NCBI GenBank assembly: GCA_031398055.1 | Contig: JANNMS010000240.1 | Span: 7,817 to 71,816 of the forward strand | DNA length: 64,000 bases | Reading direction: 5' to 3' | Origin: M3007 sp031398055 | GTDB lineage: Bacteria > Bacteroidota > Bacteroidia > Chitinophagales > Saprospiraceae | Shown here: piece after piece, positions 24,992 to 34,900 of the stretch | Position numbering within the stretch: position 1 is the first letter of the stretch | Layout: every line of letters begins with the position of its first letter | Position numbers and translations under genes: made by a program | The notes under the pieces: generated by a model | Seen by the model: the letters and a program-made list of their open reading frames with translations, nothing else | Database searches by the model: none | Told to the model about the DNA's origin: nothing

Positions 24992-27846
24992 GGCAGAGAA
25001 AATACTGTTACATGTTGGTCGAAACCAGTTAATTGAAAGAATGGCATTTGCAGTCCGGCCAGTTTGGGGTTGGCTTTTTGCAGGAGGTCGGGGACGCGTT
25101 TTTCCAAAAACCTTTGCAGTTCGAAGGCACTGATTTGCCGGTCGCCGACCCCGACAAACGGGCAAGCATCCGGTTTTTCTTTGGCCGTCGGGCAGTTCGG
25201 GTCGGGGTGGCCGCTGTCGATTTGGAGCGTCCGGTCTTTTTCGGAAGTTCCAGCGGGCGCGTTTTCGAGGCGGACGGGCTGTCCGCGCAGTGCCTCGAGG
25301 AGCGCTTCGGTGAAGATTCCGTTTTGAAAAATTTGATCCTCGTACGAACTCTGGTCTTTCAAACAAGAGTAAAACGAGGCGGTGCCCCTGTATTTGTTTG
25401 CCTCCCGTTGGCCTTCGATGGCCAGTGAGTCGATCCCGTCGCCGCGCGAATTTTCATCATCGAGTTGCTGCTGCTGGCTGTGGCAGGCATCGGAAATGAT
25501 GAGTTTTTTGCAGTTGACGGTGCGGAGGTATTCTTTTGCGATGTAGTTGTAGTTGAGCGCGGAGGCTTTCGGGCGGTCGCGGTTGAATTTTTCAGAGGTC
25601 AAAAAGTAGAATTCGTCGCTGACGCTCACGCCGTGCCCAGCCATGAAAATGATGACGTAGTCCTTATCCTGAATGACCTGTTTATCATAAAGTGTCTTAA
25701 TTTCTGCAAACTCGTTTTCGATGTTCGTGCGGGTCGTCTCCTCCAGCGTGGTCAAAACTTTGGTTTGGATTTTTCCAAAAAATCGTCCTTGACATTTGAC
25801 CAACTGCGTTGCAAAATCGCGGGCATCATCGTCGTTGAAATCCAAATTGCCATAATTTGGGCCTTCCGGCGCGATGGCAAGCAGGTAAACATTGGGCGGA
25901 ACCGGGGTGTAGGTAATTTTCATGGAGTCAATGATTTCGTCTTTCAACATGAAATACACCCAGTTTTCGCCCGATTCGAGGTCTTTTACCGTGGCGACAA
26001 AAGCCGTTTGAAAACGTTTGTCGTTCAAATTCCCCGAACCACTTTCGACGATTTCTTCCTCGCGGGGGCGTTTTGAGGCACCCGCGTTTTTGGTTTTTAC
26101 ACTGATGTCGCTGGCCGAAACCTGTTCTTTCGTTTTCAAATTGAACTCCACCGCGACGGTGTTTTGCTGGGTCGGCGAGCCCTTGCTACGCTCGGACGGC
26201 CCGGGTTTGGTGATGGTCAAATCCACGGTCGGCGCGGCGGCAATCGGTTCGGCGGTTTTTTCGATTTTGCAAAATTTCAACGAAAACAGCGTCGTGCAGA
26301 CCTCGCCGCCGCGTGTATCGCGTAGGCTAATTTTAAGGGTCACTTCACTGCCGGGTTGCGCCGCGCCGGGCTGTGCCCAAATCGGTACATCAATTGGGCT
26401 GCTTTGGGTCAGCCGGTCGATGACGTAACTTTTTCGGACGTCAAATTGGCTCGGCGCGCTGCCCTGCACCTCGACCGTCAGCCGAGCATCGAGCAATGCT
26501 TCCTGATTCAAATTTTGCAATTTTACCCAAATTTTCGCCTCGCGGTCGGTCATCATGCAATTCCCGGCGAGGCTGCCCGGCGACTCGACTCGGATTTCTT
26601 CGCACTGCACATTTGGCACATCGCGGGAAGAAATGCGCCCACCTGCCCCATTTTCAGAAAAAAAAATCAATCGGATGGCGCGTTTTTCCGAGTTGGCAGA
26701 ACGGTCGCAATTGCCCGCGACGAGATATTGCCCGTGCGCGATTCGCAACATCCGGACGGGTTGAAAATTCTCGCCGCCGTTCAAATGAAAATCATTTTCG
26801 TCGCGGCTGTCGCGTTGCCGTACAAAAAAATCTTTTTGCCCGGCACGGTAAACCGTCCACAATTCATCCTCGTCCGTTTTGAAACCGCAGACCGCAGTTT
26901 CTTCAAATTCTTCGCCGAAACGGTAGGGTTTTTCCTCGCCATCGAGCCCAAACGGGATTTCGCGGACGAGGGCATCGGGCTTGCCCGACATTTCTTTCGA
27001 CTCTCCAAAAATCAACAACTGCCCGTTGCCACCGACTGCCGTGCCGACGGCTGGCAACCGCCGGATTTTTGTCCTGAAAAATGGCAGTTCTTCGACCGTC
27101 CCGTTTTTGTCGGCGACGGCCACCCAAAGATCGTCTTCGTCGGCCTTGCCCCTGATTTTACGGGTGTTCGCGCAGAGCCATGCGTGGCTGGCATCGGCGT
27201 TTTCGAGGCCGATGAATTTTTTGAGGTTGCCGCCGCCGAGATCGCCCCGCTGTTGCAAGTCGTTTCCGGTGACCGATGCCCACCAAATCGAGCCGTCATT
27301 TTGTGCTTTTTTTCCAACGATAAAACCCTGCGAACTGCTGGTCGGCCAGACGATTTTTGAAAATTCGAGCAGGTCGCTGAACTCGCTTTGTACGCCAGCC
27401 CACTCGAAAATTTTTTGTTTTCCGCTCCGGTCGACCCGCACCAGCCAAGCGCACCGCGCACCGTCCTGCCGTGGCACCCGATATCCGACGAGGTAAAAAC
27501 TGCCATCGTCCGCTTCGGCGACGCTGAAAAATTCCTCGTCGTTCGATTTTCCAAAAATAAAAGGAGGCACGGCGAGGCTGCGCGTCGCAAGGTCAATTTT
27601 TAAAAAAAGCCCATTTTTCGAGCCATTTTTATCGGCGACGTAGCCTGCAGCAAGCAAATATTCACCATCGTTGCTGCGGCGGATGTCGTGGATTTCCCAA
27701 TCGAGGCTGTCGAGCAGCACGATTTTTTGCGGGAGCGACTGCGGCTCGTTTCGTTGGCCTGAGGCCACAGATGAAAAATTTATATAAATGGAAAACAGGA
27801 GTAGCGGCTTGCTAAATTGGAAAATTTTGGTAAAAAGATTGGTCAT
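24988..27846 (-). CDS. Secreted caspase-like (peptidase C14) protein with N-terminal propeller-like region
   Basis: 952 residues from the ATG at 27846, where a signal peptide begins (FSKPLLLFSIYINFSSVASG). Residues about 35-440 have repeated WD- or propeller-like strands (GEYLLAAGYVADKNGSKNGL, DGSFYLVGYRVPRQDG). An Ig-like region with Cys residues follows. The caspase domain begins near 650 (NVYLLAIAPEGPNYGNLDFN). The catalytic dyad is predicted as His738 (IIFMAGHGVS) and Cys788 (KLIISDACHSQQQ). No type A or type B CTD is obvious. The stop overlaps the start of the PorP/SprF-like gene (ATGA), implying coupled synthesis and probably a shared export or assembly step at the outer membrane. Confidence 0.85.
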   Translation of the reverse strand: MTNLFTKIFQFSKPLLLFSIYINFSSVASGQRNEPQSLPQKIVLLDSLDWEIHDIRRSNDGEYLLAAGYVADKNGSKNGLFLKIDLATRSLAVPPFIFGKSNDEEFFSVAEADDGSFYLVGYRVPRQDGARCAWLVRVDRSGKQKIFEWAGVQSEFSDLLEFSKIVWPTSSSQGFIVGKKAQNDGSIWWASVTGNDLQQRGDLGGGNLKKFIGLENADASHAWLCANTRKIRGKADEDDLWVAVADKNGTVEELPFFRTKIRRLPAVGTAVGGNGQLLIFGESKEMSGKPDALVREIPFGLDGEEKPYRFGEEFEETAVCGFKTDEDELWTVYRAGQKDFFVRQRDSRDENDFHLNGGENFQPVRMLRIAHGQYLVAGNCDRSANSEKRAIRLIFFSENGAGGRISSRDVPNVQCEEIRVESPGSLAGNCMMTDREAKIWVKLQNLNQEALLDARLTVEVQGSAPSQFDVRKSYVIDRLTQSSPIDVPIWAQPGAAQPGSEVTLKISLRDTRGGEVCTTLFSLKFCKIEKTAEPIAAAPTVDLTITKPGPSERSKGSPTQQNTVAVEFNLKTKEQVSASDISVKTKNAGASKRPREEEIVESGSGNLNDKRFQTAFVATVKDLESGENWVYFMLKDEIIDSMKITYTPVPPNVYLLAIAPEGPNYGNLDFNDDDARDFATQLVKCQGRFFGKIQTKVLTTLEETTRTNIENEFAEIKTLYDKQVIQDKDYVIIFMAGHGVSVSDEFYFLTSEKFNRDRPKASALNYNYIAKEYLRTVNCKKLIISDACHSQQQQLDDENSRGDGIDSLAIEGQREANKYRGTASFYSCLKDQSSYEDQIFQNGIFTEALLEALRGQPVRLENAPAGTSEKDRTLQIDSGHPDPNCPTAKEKPDACPFVGVGDRQISAFELQRFLEKRVPDLLQKANPKLAGLQMPFFQLTGFDQHVTVFSLP

Positions 27847-27988
27847 ATCAGGCAAAAACGGTTGGTTATGCTTTCGATTGAAAGACATCCGAATCGCTGC
27901 AAATATTGATGTTTTTACTGTGTTTTCGCATTTTGGAGGGTTGTGTTTTTGTAAAAACTGCCAAAACAAGAAAAAACGGTTATTCATT

Positions 27989-28513
27989 TTAACCTTTCAC
28001 AAAAACATCGCGTGCCACCTCGGCTTTGATGATTTCACCTTTCCGCAAAACTGCGTTGCCACCTTTCACAAAAGCACCAGCGACGAAAAGCGGAAGCGCC
28101 AGACCGCGACGGCTTTTGCCAACCGAAACCCGCTCAAGCCGCTCCAAATCGCGCAGCGGGACGCGCTGGCCGTCCACCGTCACCACGTTTTCGGGCCGCA
28201 GTTCGAGGATGCCCGGCGCACCGAACGCGCCCGGCCTGCGCACCAAAGTCAAGCGACCTTCGGCGGGCGTGCCAGTGGCGATGACCGTTTTCCCGTCCAC
28301 TTTCACGTCGAGATAAACGATGAGTTTCACCATCGCGCCGGTTTCGGCGGTCCGTGCATCGAGGTCTTCGGCGAGTTCGAGGGAGATTTCTTCGCCGCGT
28401 TTGAGCTGCAGCGCGCCGTTGTTGGTTTGGTTGGCGACGCTGTCGGCGGTCGAGGCAAAAGATGAAAAACCCAAAAACATTTGGCAAACGAGGGAGACAA
28501 GAATGGTACGCAT
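27989..28513 (-). CDS. Secreted protein of an unnamed paralogous family (divergent member)
   Basis: 174 residues with a signal peptide (MRTILVSLVCQMFLGFSSFA). The core matches the six other family products in this window: GEEISLELAEDLDARTAETG, VYLDVKVDGKTVIATGTPAE, then ENVVTVDGQRVPLRD. A distinct C-terminal part (GLALPLFVAGAFVKGGNAVL, then RKGEIIKAEVARDVFVKG) looks membrane- or barrel-associated. The gene diverges from the family member at 28673, and a 62-bp perfect inverted repeat fills the space between. I do not recognise the family. The alternating strand pattern suggests a small beta-barrel. Confidence 0.65.
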   Translation of the reverse strand: MRTILVSLVCQMFLGFSSFASTADSVANQTNNGALQLKRGEEISLELAEDLDARTAETGAMVKLIVYLDVKVDGKTVIATGTPAEGRLTLVRRPGAFGAPGILELRPENVVTVDGQRVPLRDLERLERVSVGKSRRGLALPLFVAGAFVKGGNAVLRKGEIIKAEVARDVFVKG

Positions 28514-28531
28514 GACTTTCTAAATTTTGAT

Positions 28532-28669
28532 GGTGAAACTGATTTGCCTGTTTGTAGAAATCAGGCGGCGGTGGTACCCATTTTTTTCAAAAAAAATTTC
28601 CAAAAGATTTTTGAAAAAAATGGGTACCACCGCCGCCTGATTTCTACAAACAGGCAAATCAGTTTCACC
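28532..28669. repeat. 62-bp perfect inverted repeat between divergent paralogs
   Basis: 28532-28593 and 28608-28669 are exact reverse complements around a 14-nt spacer. Each arm ends within about 20 bp of a start codon, so both divergent genes have the same leader. Each arm contains GGGTACCaCCGCC followed by TTTCTACaAACAG, which recur at 45.15 and 62.8 kb. Within the arm, CTGATTT and AAATCAG can pair around the TTTCTAC loop. Confidence 0.9.
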
Positions 28670-28672
28670 GAT

Positions 28673-29158
28673 ATGAAAAATTTGCTTTTTCTCGCCGTTT
28701 CCATCTGTTTCGCCGTCGCGCTGCCGACGCAAATTTTTTCCAAAAATGAAATCCTGCCCTGCCCCGACGGTGGCTTCCCGATGCTCGTGACCATGCTGGC
28801 GGGGACTCCCGTCAAATTGGAACTCGCCGAAAAAATCGAGTCGCACAAAATGAAGGAGGGTCGGCTCGTCCAATTTGTCGTGCGCGGCAACGTCGTGGTG
28901 AAGACCGCCACCGTCATCCGGCACGGCGCGGTGGCCACGGGCCGCGTCAAATCCATCACCCGCTCGACGTACAGCACGCCGGAAAGCATCATTTTGGAAG
29001 TCATCGACGTGCAGGCTGCGGACGGGCAGACGGTCGCGCTGGCTGGGATCGAACAGGAATTTGCCGCCGAGTGGCCGAACGAACCAGTTTCGGTCTCGCC
29101 CGGCGAACTTTTTACCTCAAACACCATGAACACGATGGAAATCGAGGTGGAAAAATGA
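28673..29158 (+). CDS. Secreted family protein, 28 kb locus, first gene
   Basis: 161 residues from the ATG at 28673, just after the inverted repeat. The signal peptide is MKNLLFLAVSICFAVALP. The family core is present: LAGTPVKLELAEKIESHKMK, GRLVQFVVRGNVVVKTATVI, HGAVATGRVKSI, then STPESIILEVIDVQAADGQT. It has two Cys (EILPC, and one in the signal region). The next gene on the strand is a two-domain member. Function unknown. Confidence 0.7.
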   Translation: MKNLLFLAVSICFAVALPTQIFSKNEILPCPDGGFPMLVTMLAGTPVKLELAEKIESHKMKEGRLVQFVVRGNVVVKTATVIRHGAVATGRVKSITRSTYSTPESIILEVIDVQAADGQTVALAGIEQEFAAEWPNEPVSVSPGELFTSNTMNTMEIEVEK

Positions 29159-29262
29159 TTATTTCGCAGTCGCCGTGCTTGTTTTTCCAATTTTCAATTT
29201 TTAAAAAATCATTTCTCATCTGCCCTGCGCTCGCTGCGCGGGGTTTTAAAACTCATTTTTCA

Positions 29263-30273
29263 ATGAAAAATCTTGCTGCTGTTTTTGCTTTTTGCTTTTT
29301 GAATTTTTTGGCAGCCGCCCGCCCGGTGGCCCAACCGCTTGCCTCGCTGGTCGCTGCCGACACTAAAATTTTGTTGGAAACGACCCGAAAAATCGTTTTT
29401 TCCGAGGTCAGCCCGGGCGACGCGGTGGTGCTGCGCTGCCGCAAACCTTTTGTGATTGATGGGCAAGTGGTTTTACGGGCGGGCGATTTGGTGGGCGGCG
29501 AAATCGGACTCGTCCGTTCGGCCACACCCGACCAAGCCGCCGCGCTGGGCATCGTGCCGCGCGAAATGCGGGCGACGGACGGCTCGACGGTGCGTTTCGA
29601 ACCCAAACCGGAGATTTTCGAGGCGATGGTCGTGGGCGAGGATTTTTTGGAAATCGAGGCGGGCTCGATGTTCACCGCCCGGACGAAGGCTTTTCCGCAG
29701 GAAGAATTGCTGGCGGCGGCCACGGATTCGCTGCCCGCGACGGCGGTTGCCGATACTTCCATCATTTTAAATGAAAATGCTTCCGCCGACCCGGACGTAA
29801 AATGGGACGAAAACCTGCCCGCCGACGGCGAGCCGCAGCAGGTTGAAATACCAAATTTGGATGAAAATTTTACCATCCCGCAACCCGACGAGGCCGCCGT
29901 GTCGGTTGCGGAATCTGCTCCGGCTGCGGGTCTGAAAATCCCTGCCGGTCTCGAAATCACTCTCGAACTGGACGACGAACTGGTGCCCGCGCAAGCAAAA
30001 ATCGGCGACACCCTCGCGCTGCGCGTCGCTGACGATGTGGAAATCGGCGACGATGGGCAGTTGGCTTTTCGGTCGGGCGCGGCGGCGGTCGGGCGCATCA
30101 AACACCTGTCGGCTGGGGCGATTTATGTGATTGCTTTGTCGGCTGAGGCTGCCGACGGGTCGGTGGTGGGGCTGCGGAGTTTGAGTTTGAAAATTGAATT
30201 TGAGGCGGAATTGGCTGTGGAAATGATGGAACTGGATGGCGAGTTGACAGCGACGGTGCGGGCAAAAAATTGA
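29263..30273 (+). CDS. Secreted family protein with two copies of the family domain
   Basis: 336 residues from the ATG at 29263 (MKNLAAVFAFCFLNFLAAAR signal). Residues about 35-150 are a divergent first copy (ILLETTRKIVFSEVSPGDAV, VIDGQVVLRAGDLVGGEIGL). An acidic linker covers 170-225. Residues about 226-330 are the second copy (PAGLEITLELDDELVPAQAK, GDTLALRVADDVEIGDDGQL, EAADGSVVGLRSL). The duplication supports the family core being one folding unit. It follows the single-domain gene after 104 bp and is probably in the same transcript. Confidence 0.65.
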   Translation: MKNLAAVFAFCFLNFLAAARPVAQPLASLVAADTKILLETTRKIVFSEVSPGDAVVLRCRKPFVIDGQVVLRAGDLVGGEIGLVRSATPDQAAALGIVPREMRATDGSTVRFEPKPEIFEAMVVGEDFLEIEAGSMFTARTKAFPQEELLAAATDSLPATAVADTSIILNENASADPDVKWDENLPADGEPQQVEIPNLDENFTIPQPDEAAVSVAESAPAAGLKIPAGLEITLELDDELVPAQAKIGDTLALRVADDVEIGDDGQLAFRSGAAAVGRIKHLSAGAIYVIALSAEAADGSVVGLRSLSLKIEFEAELAVEMMELDGELTATVRAKN

Positions 30274-30285
30274 CCGTGTGCAGTT

Positions 30286-30293
30286 TATCTTTG
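30286..30293 (+). promoter_or_regulatory. -7 box of the AAA ATPase gene
   Basis: TATCTTTG matches TAnnTTTG, 29 bp before the ATG at 30323. No good -33 TTTG is present at 19 bp, so only the -7 element is supported. Confidence 0.45.
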
Positions 30294-30322
30294 TCGCGTT
30301 TTTTGTCAAATTTTAAATAAAA

Positions 30323-31837
30323 ATGAAGAGTTTCAATACTTCCGGGCCAAATATCGTGGCAGAACATTACACGCTGGAACGCCCAGAGTTGATCAATAAA
30401 GGACTGAACTTGGTTCGACGGAACCGTTATTTCACGATTTGGGCACCCCGGCAAACAGGGAAAAGCACCTATTTTAGGTTGTTGAAAAACGATTTGGAAA
30501 AGGAAGGTTTTCAAGTGCTGCACGTCAACTTGGAAAGTTTTAAAGAAGCCACGCTCGATTCTTTGATGACGTACATTAATGAAGAAGCCCTAAAACAGTG
30601 GGGCTTGGCCTTGCGAGGTGCTGATTTTGCGGAATTTTTCAACGAAATCAGGAACTGCACGGGCAAAAAAATGGTGTTCATCGTGGATGAAATCGAAGGT
30701 TTGAACCCCGATATGTTCGGACAGTTCCTGCACACCATCCGGAATTTGTACCACTCGCGGGAATCGCATAGCCTGAAAAGCGTGATTTTGGTGGGTGTTT
30801 CGAACATCGTCGGGGTGGTGAGCGACAACGCCAGCCCGTTCAATATTGCGGATAACCTGCCCATTCCGTATTTCACCGCCGAGGAAGTGACCGAACTTTT
30901 GGGGCAGCACACCCGCGAGACCGGGCAAATTTTCGGGACAAAAGTGGTGGACAAAATTTATGAGATCACCGCCGGGCAGCCCGGTCTGGTCAACGGTTTT
31001 GCTTATCAAATGGTCGAACGCCAGCCTCAAAAAGCCATCCTCGATTATGCCGATTACCTCGTCGTGGAAGATTGGTACCTGACCGAGGCAATCGATAAAA
31101 ACATTTCAAATATCCTGAACAAATCGGCGGCGTTCCGCCCGTTTTTGGAAACCCTGCTTTTCACCGAAGCCGAAGTGCCCTTCAAAATTGACCGCGAGGC
31201 CATCAAGGTTTTGAACACCAATGGCATCGTCCGAAAAGGCAAAGATGGAATGGTCGAATTTTGGGTGCCGCTCTATAAAAAACGCCTTTTTGATGCTTTT
31301 TACCCGTACACCAACGGCGAAAAAAGCGACATCAGTGCCACTCTCAACACGTTCACCTTTTTCGACCAGCAGGGCGTGCTCGACATCCCGAAACTCATCA
31401 ACCATTACAAGGCATACGCGGCCAAACGCGGCTTCCGGGTGTTTTTGGAAAAGGGAAAACGCGGCCAACCGCGGGTGAAAGAGGCCGGATTGATATACAG
31501 TTTTGAGACCTTTCTGGCCGCTTTTGTCTCCGAGGCCGAGGGAAAATCGTACCGCGAGGCCGACACGGGGCTGGGAAAAAGCGACCTCATCCTCTATCTC
31601 AACGACCGCGAATACCTGTTCGAGACCAAAAAATACTACTCGCCCGCCAAGTTCAGGAACGGCAAAAAGCAGCTCGCGCATTATGCCCGCAGCCTCGGAT
31701 TGGACAAAGCGGTCTATCTCGTTTTTACGCCCCGCCATATCGAGTACCCCGAAACGGTCATCGAGGGCACGGAAAACCACGAGGGCGTGGAGATTGACAT
31801 TTTCTTGGTTTCTTATGACGAGAAGAAGGATTTTTGA
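30323..31837 (+). CDS. AAA-type ATPase fused to a PD-(D/E)xK nuclease-like domain
   Basis: 504 residues, no signal peptide, so cytoplasmic. The N-terminus (GPNIVAEHYTLERPELINKG) and Walker A (APRQTGKST, Lys47) match the AAA ATPases often annotated as 'AAA-like' in Bacteroidota and cyanobacteria. Walker B is MVFIVDEIEG (Asp122, Glu123). A sensor-like segment follows (LKSVILVGVSNI). The C-terminal third contains KSDLILYLNDREYLFETKKY, giving Asp421, Glu434 and Lys436, which fits the PD-(D/E)xK nuclease core. Such fusions are suspected mobile or defence-associated enzymes, but their function is not established. It has its own -7 box, and its neighbours are unrelated surface genes. Confidence 0.8.
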   Translation: MKSFNTSGPNIVAEHYTLERPELINKGLNLVRRNRYFTIWAPRQTGKSTYFRLLKNDLEKEGFQVLHVNLESFKEATLDSLMTYINEEALKQWGLALRGADFAEFFNEIRNCTGKKMVFIVDEIEGLNPDMFGQFLHTIRNLYHSRESHSLKSVILVGVSNIVGVVSDNASPFNIADNLPIPYFTAEEVTELLGQHTRETGQIFGTKVVDKIYEITAGQPGLVNGFAYQMVERQPQKAILDYADYLVVEDWYLTEAIDKNISNILNKSAAFRPFLETLLFTEAEVPFKIDREAIKVLNTNGIVRKGKDGMVEFWVPLYKKRLFDAFYPYTNGEKSDISATLNTFTFFDQQGVLDIPKLINHYKAYAAKRGFRVFLEKGKRGQPRVKEAGLIYSFETFLAAFVSEAEGKSYREADTGLGKSDLILYLNDREYLFETKKYYSPAKFRNGKKQLAHYARSLGLDKAVYLVFTPRHIEYPETVIEGTENHEGVEIDIFLVSYDEKKDF

Positions 31838-31953
31838 GGGGAACTCACCTGTTGCAAAAACTTTCGAGCAGTGGATGACTGCGGTTTTTGAGTTTTAAAC
31901 CACTAAAAAATCACCTTTTCTTTTCAAATTATCAAATTCCATCTTCCCATATC

Positions 31954-34900
31954 ATGAAAAGTACCACTTATTTCTTGCTCCGTATCTTCATCAGCTGCTG
32001 CGGACTGCTGCCGTTTGGTTTGGGCGCACAAAACCCTGCTCCTTGCATTGAATGGCAAAACACTATCGGAGGGAGTGATTTTGATTACCTCAATTCCCTT
32101 CAACAGACCTTGGACGGCGGGTATATTTTGGGGGGATATTCGATTTCAAACATCAGCGGCGACAAGACAGAAAATAGCCTCGGCGGTAAGGATTATTGGG
32201 TGGTCAAATTGGACGCCGCGGGCAATATCGAATGGCAAAACACCATCGGGGGGAGTGATTGGGACGAACTCTGTTCCCTTCAACAGACCTCGGACGGCGG
32301 GTATATTTTGGGCGGATATTCGAAGTCAAACATTAGCGGCGATAAGATGGAAAACAGCCTCGGTTTGGACTATTGGGTGGTCAAATTGGATGCCGCGGGC
32401 AATATCCAATGGCAAAACACCATCAGGGGGAATGCTTCAGACTGGTTCAGTTCCCTCCAACAGACCTCGGACGGTGGGTATATTTTAGGGGGAATTTCGC
32501 TGTCAAGCATCAGCGGCGACAAAACGGAAAACAGCCTCGGTTTGGATATTTGGGTGGTCAAATTGGATGCCGCAGGTAATATCCAATGGCAAAATACCAT
32601 CGGGGGGGGCGAATGGGATTACCTCCGTTCCCTCCAACAGACCTCGGATGGCGGGTATATTTTGGGGGGGAATTCGCCGTCAAACATCAGCGGCGACAAG
32701 ACGGAAAACAGCCTCGGTGGTGAAGATTATTGGGTACTCAAATTAGATGCCGCAGGCAATATCCAATGGCAAAACACCATCGGGAGTAGTGGTAAGGATT
32801 ACCTCTATACCATCAAACAGATCTTGGACGGCGGGTATATTTTGGGGGGACATTCAGCATCAAACATTAGCGGCGACAAAACGGAAAACGGCATCGGCGG
32901 TGCTGATTATTGGGTACTCAAATTAGATGCCGCAGGCAATATTCAATGGCAAAACACGATCGGGGGGATTGGTTATGATGAACTCTATTCCCTCCAACAG
33001 ACCTTGGACGGTGGATATATTTTAGGGGGATGGTCGAAATCAAACATTAGCGGCGACAAGACCGAAAACAGCCTCGGCGGTGATGATTACTGGGTGGTAA
33101 AACTCACACACACCACTGTCATTTTCAACTTTTCAAAAACGCTTTGCCCCGGCGAAACCGAGATCGTCGGCGGACAGATTTTTAGCCAAACAAAACCGAC
33201 CGGCCAAGTCGTTTTGCAGGCCGCAAACGGTTGTGATTCAACGATTAACGTCAATTTGACATTCAAAAACGCGCCTGTTTTCAACCTTTCAAAAACACTC
33301 TGCCCCGGCCAGACCGAAACCGTCGGCGGACAGGTTTTCAGCGAAACAAAAACCTCCGGGCAGGTCGTTTTGCAGGTCGCAAACGGCTGTGATTCAACGA
33401 TCAACGTCAATTTGACATTCAAAAACGCGCCCGTTTTCAACCTTTCAAAAACACTTTGCCCGGGGCAAATTGAAACCGTCGGCGGACAGGTTTTTAGTGA
33501 AATAAAAAAGACTGGGCAGGTCATTTTGCTGGCCGCAAACGGCTGTGACTCAACGGTCAACGTCAATTTGACATTCAAAAACGCGCCTGTTTTCAACCTC
33601 GCAAAAACACTCTGCCCCGGCCAGACCGAAACCGTCGGCGGACAGGTTTTCAGTGAAACAAAAACCTCCGGGCAGGTCATTTTGACCGCCGCAAACGGTT
33701 GTGATTCAACGGTCAACGTCAGTTTGACCTTCAAAAACGCGCCCGTTTTCAACCTTTCAAAAACACTTTGCCCAGGGCAAATTGAAACCGTCGGCGGCCA
33801 AATTTTTAGCGAAACAAAAAAGACCGGCCAAGTCGTTTTGCAGGCCGCAAACGGTTGTGATTCAACGGTCAACGTCAGCCTCAATTTTTCCCAAAAAATA
33901 AACCTCGCAGCCTTCCAAAACAAGCCCGCGACGGGCAGCAGCCCCGACGGCGCAGCCACCGTGAATTTCAGCGGCGGCACCGCTCCGTTCAAATTTGAGT
34001 GGTCGGGCGCGGCAACGGGGCAACTCCCCGGACAGTCCGGCAGCACGGCGAACTTGCAAAATTTGCCCGTCGGCAACTACTTTTTGACCTGCACCGACGC
34101 GGCAGGCTGCACGGCCATCACTGTGTTCACGATTTCAAATTGCGCGATTTCGGTCATCGCCAACCCCACCCCAGCCTCCTGTTTTGGCGCAGCCGACGGC
34201 TCGGCGGTGCTGCAAGTTTCGGGCGCACCACTCGCCACGATTGTCTGGTCAAACGGCGCGACCGGGCCCGTCGCCAGCAAACTCGCCGCCGGAAATTACA
34301 CCGCCACCCTGACCGACGCGAGCGGCTGCACGACCACCGCGACGGCAACGGTCAGCCAACCCGCCGCGCTCCAAATTTCTGGAAAAACAGAGGTTTGCAG
34401 CGGTGACAACAGCACGTTCACGGTCGGTTTTTCAATGTCGGGCGGTACGCCGCCGTTCGTGGTGGACGGCGTGGTGGTCGCGGGCAGCACGTTTTCGAGC
34501 CTGCCGAAGCCGAGCGGTTCGACGTACAATTTTCAGTGGAGCGACTCGCGAGACTGCCCCGCCGCGCCGGTTTCCGGGCAAAAAACTTGCGGCAGCGGGC
34601 AAAACCCGACGGTGGCGGTTTTTGCGGTCAACCAAAAAATTTGCGAAGGCGAAACCATCGAACTCGGCGAAAACGGCACAGGCGGCACGGCGTGGACTTG
34701 GGCCAGCGCGCACGGCTGGAAATCTACCCAGCGCAACCCGCAGCGACCCGCCGCCACGCCCGCCATGTCGGGCACGTACTCGGTCACGGTGACGGGCAGC
34801 GGCGGCGCGACAGCGGTCGGTTCGGTCGTGGTTGAGGTGTTTGCCAAAACTTCGGGCAACATTTCGGAGACGATTTGCACGGGCGAGGATTTCGTTTTTT

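Noticed and set aside
26356..27360. Plus-strand open frame of 334 codons
   Set aside because: Antisense to the caspase-like gene, which has a signal peptide, a full catalytic domain and a coupled neighbour.
32047..33102. CRISPR-like array
   Set aside because: Regular repeats of about 178 bp encode protein blades in frame without short spacers; it is coding repeat DNA.
33087..34076. Minus-strand open frame of 329 codons with repeats
   Set aside because: It is the antisense shadow of the GCDST repeats; its periodicity is inherited from the plus-strand adhesin, and it has no signal or start context.
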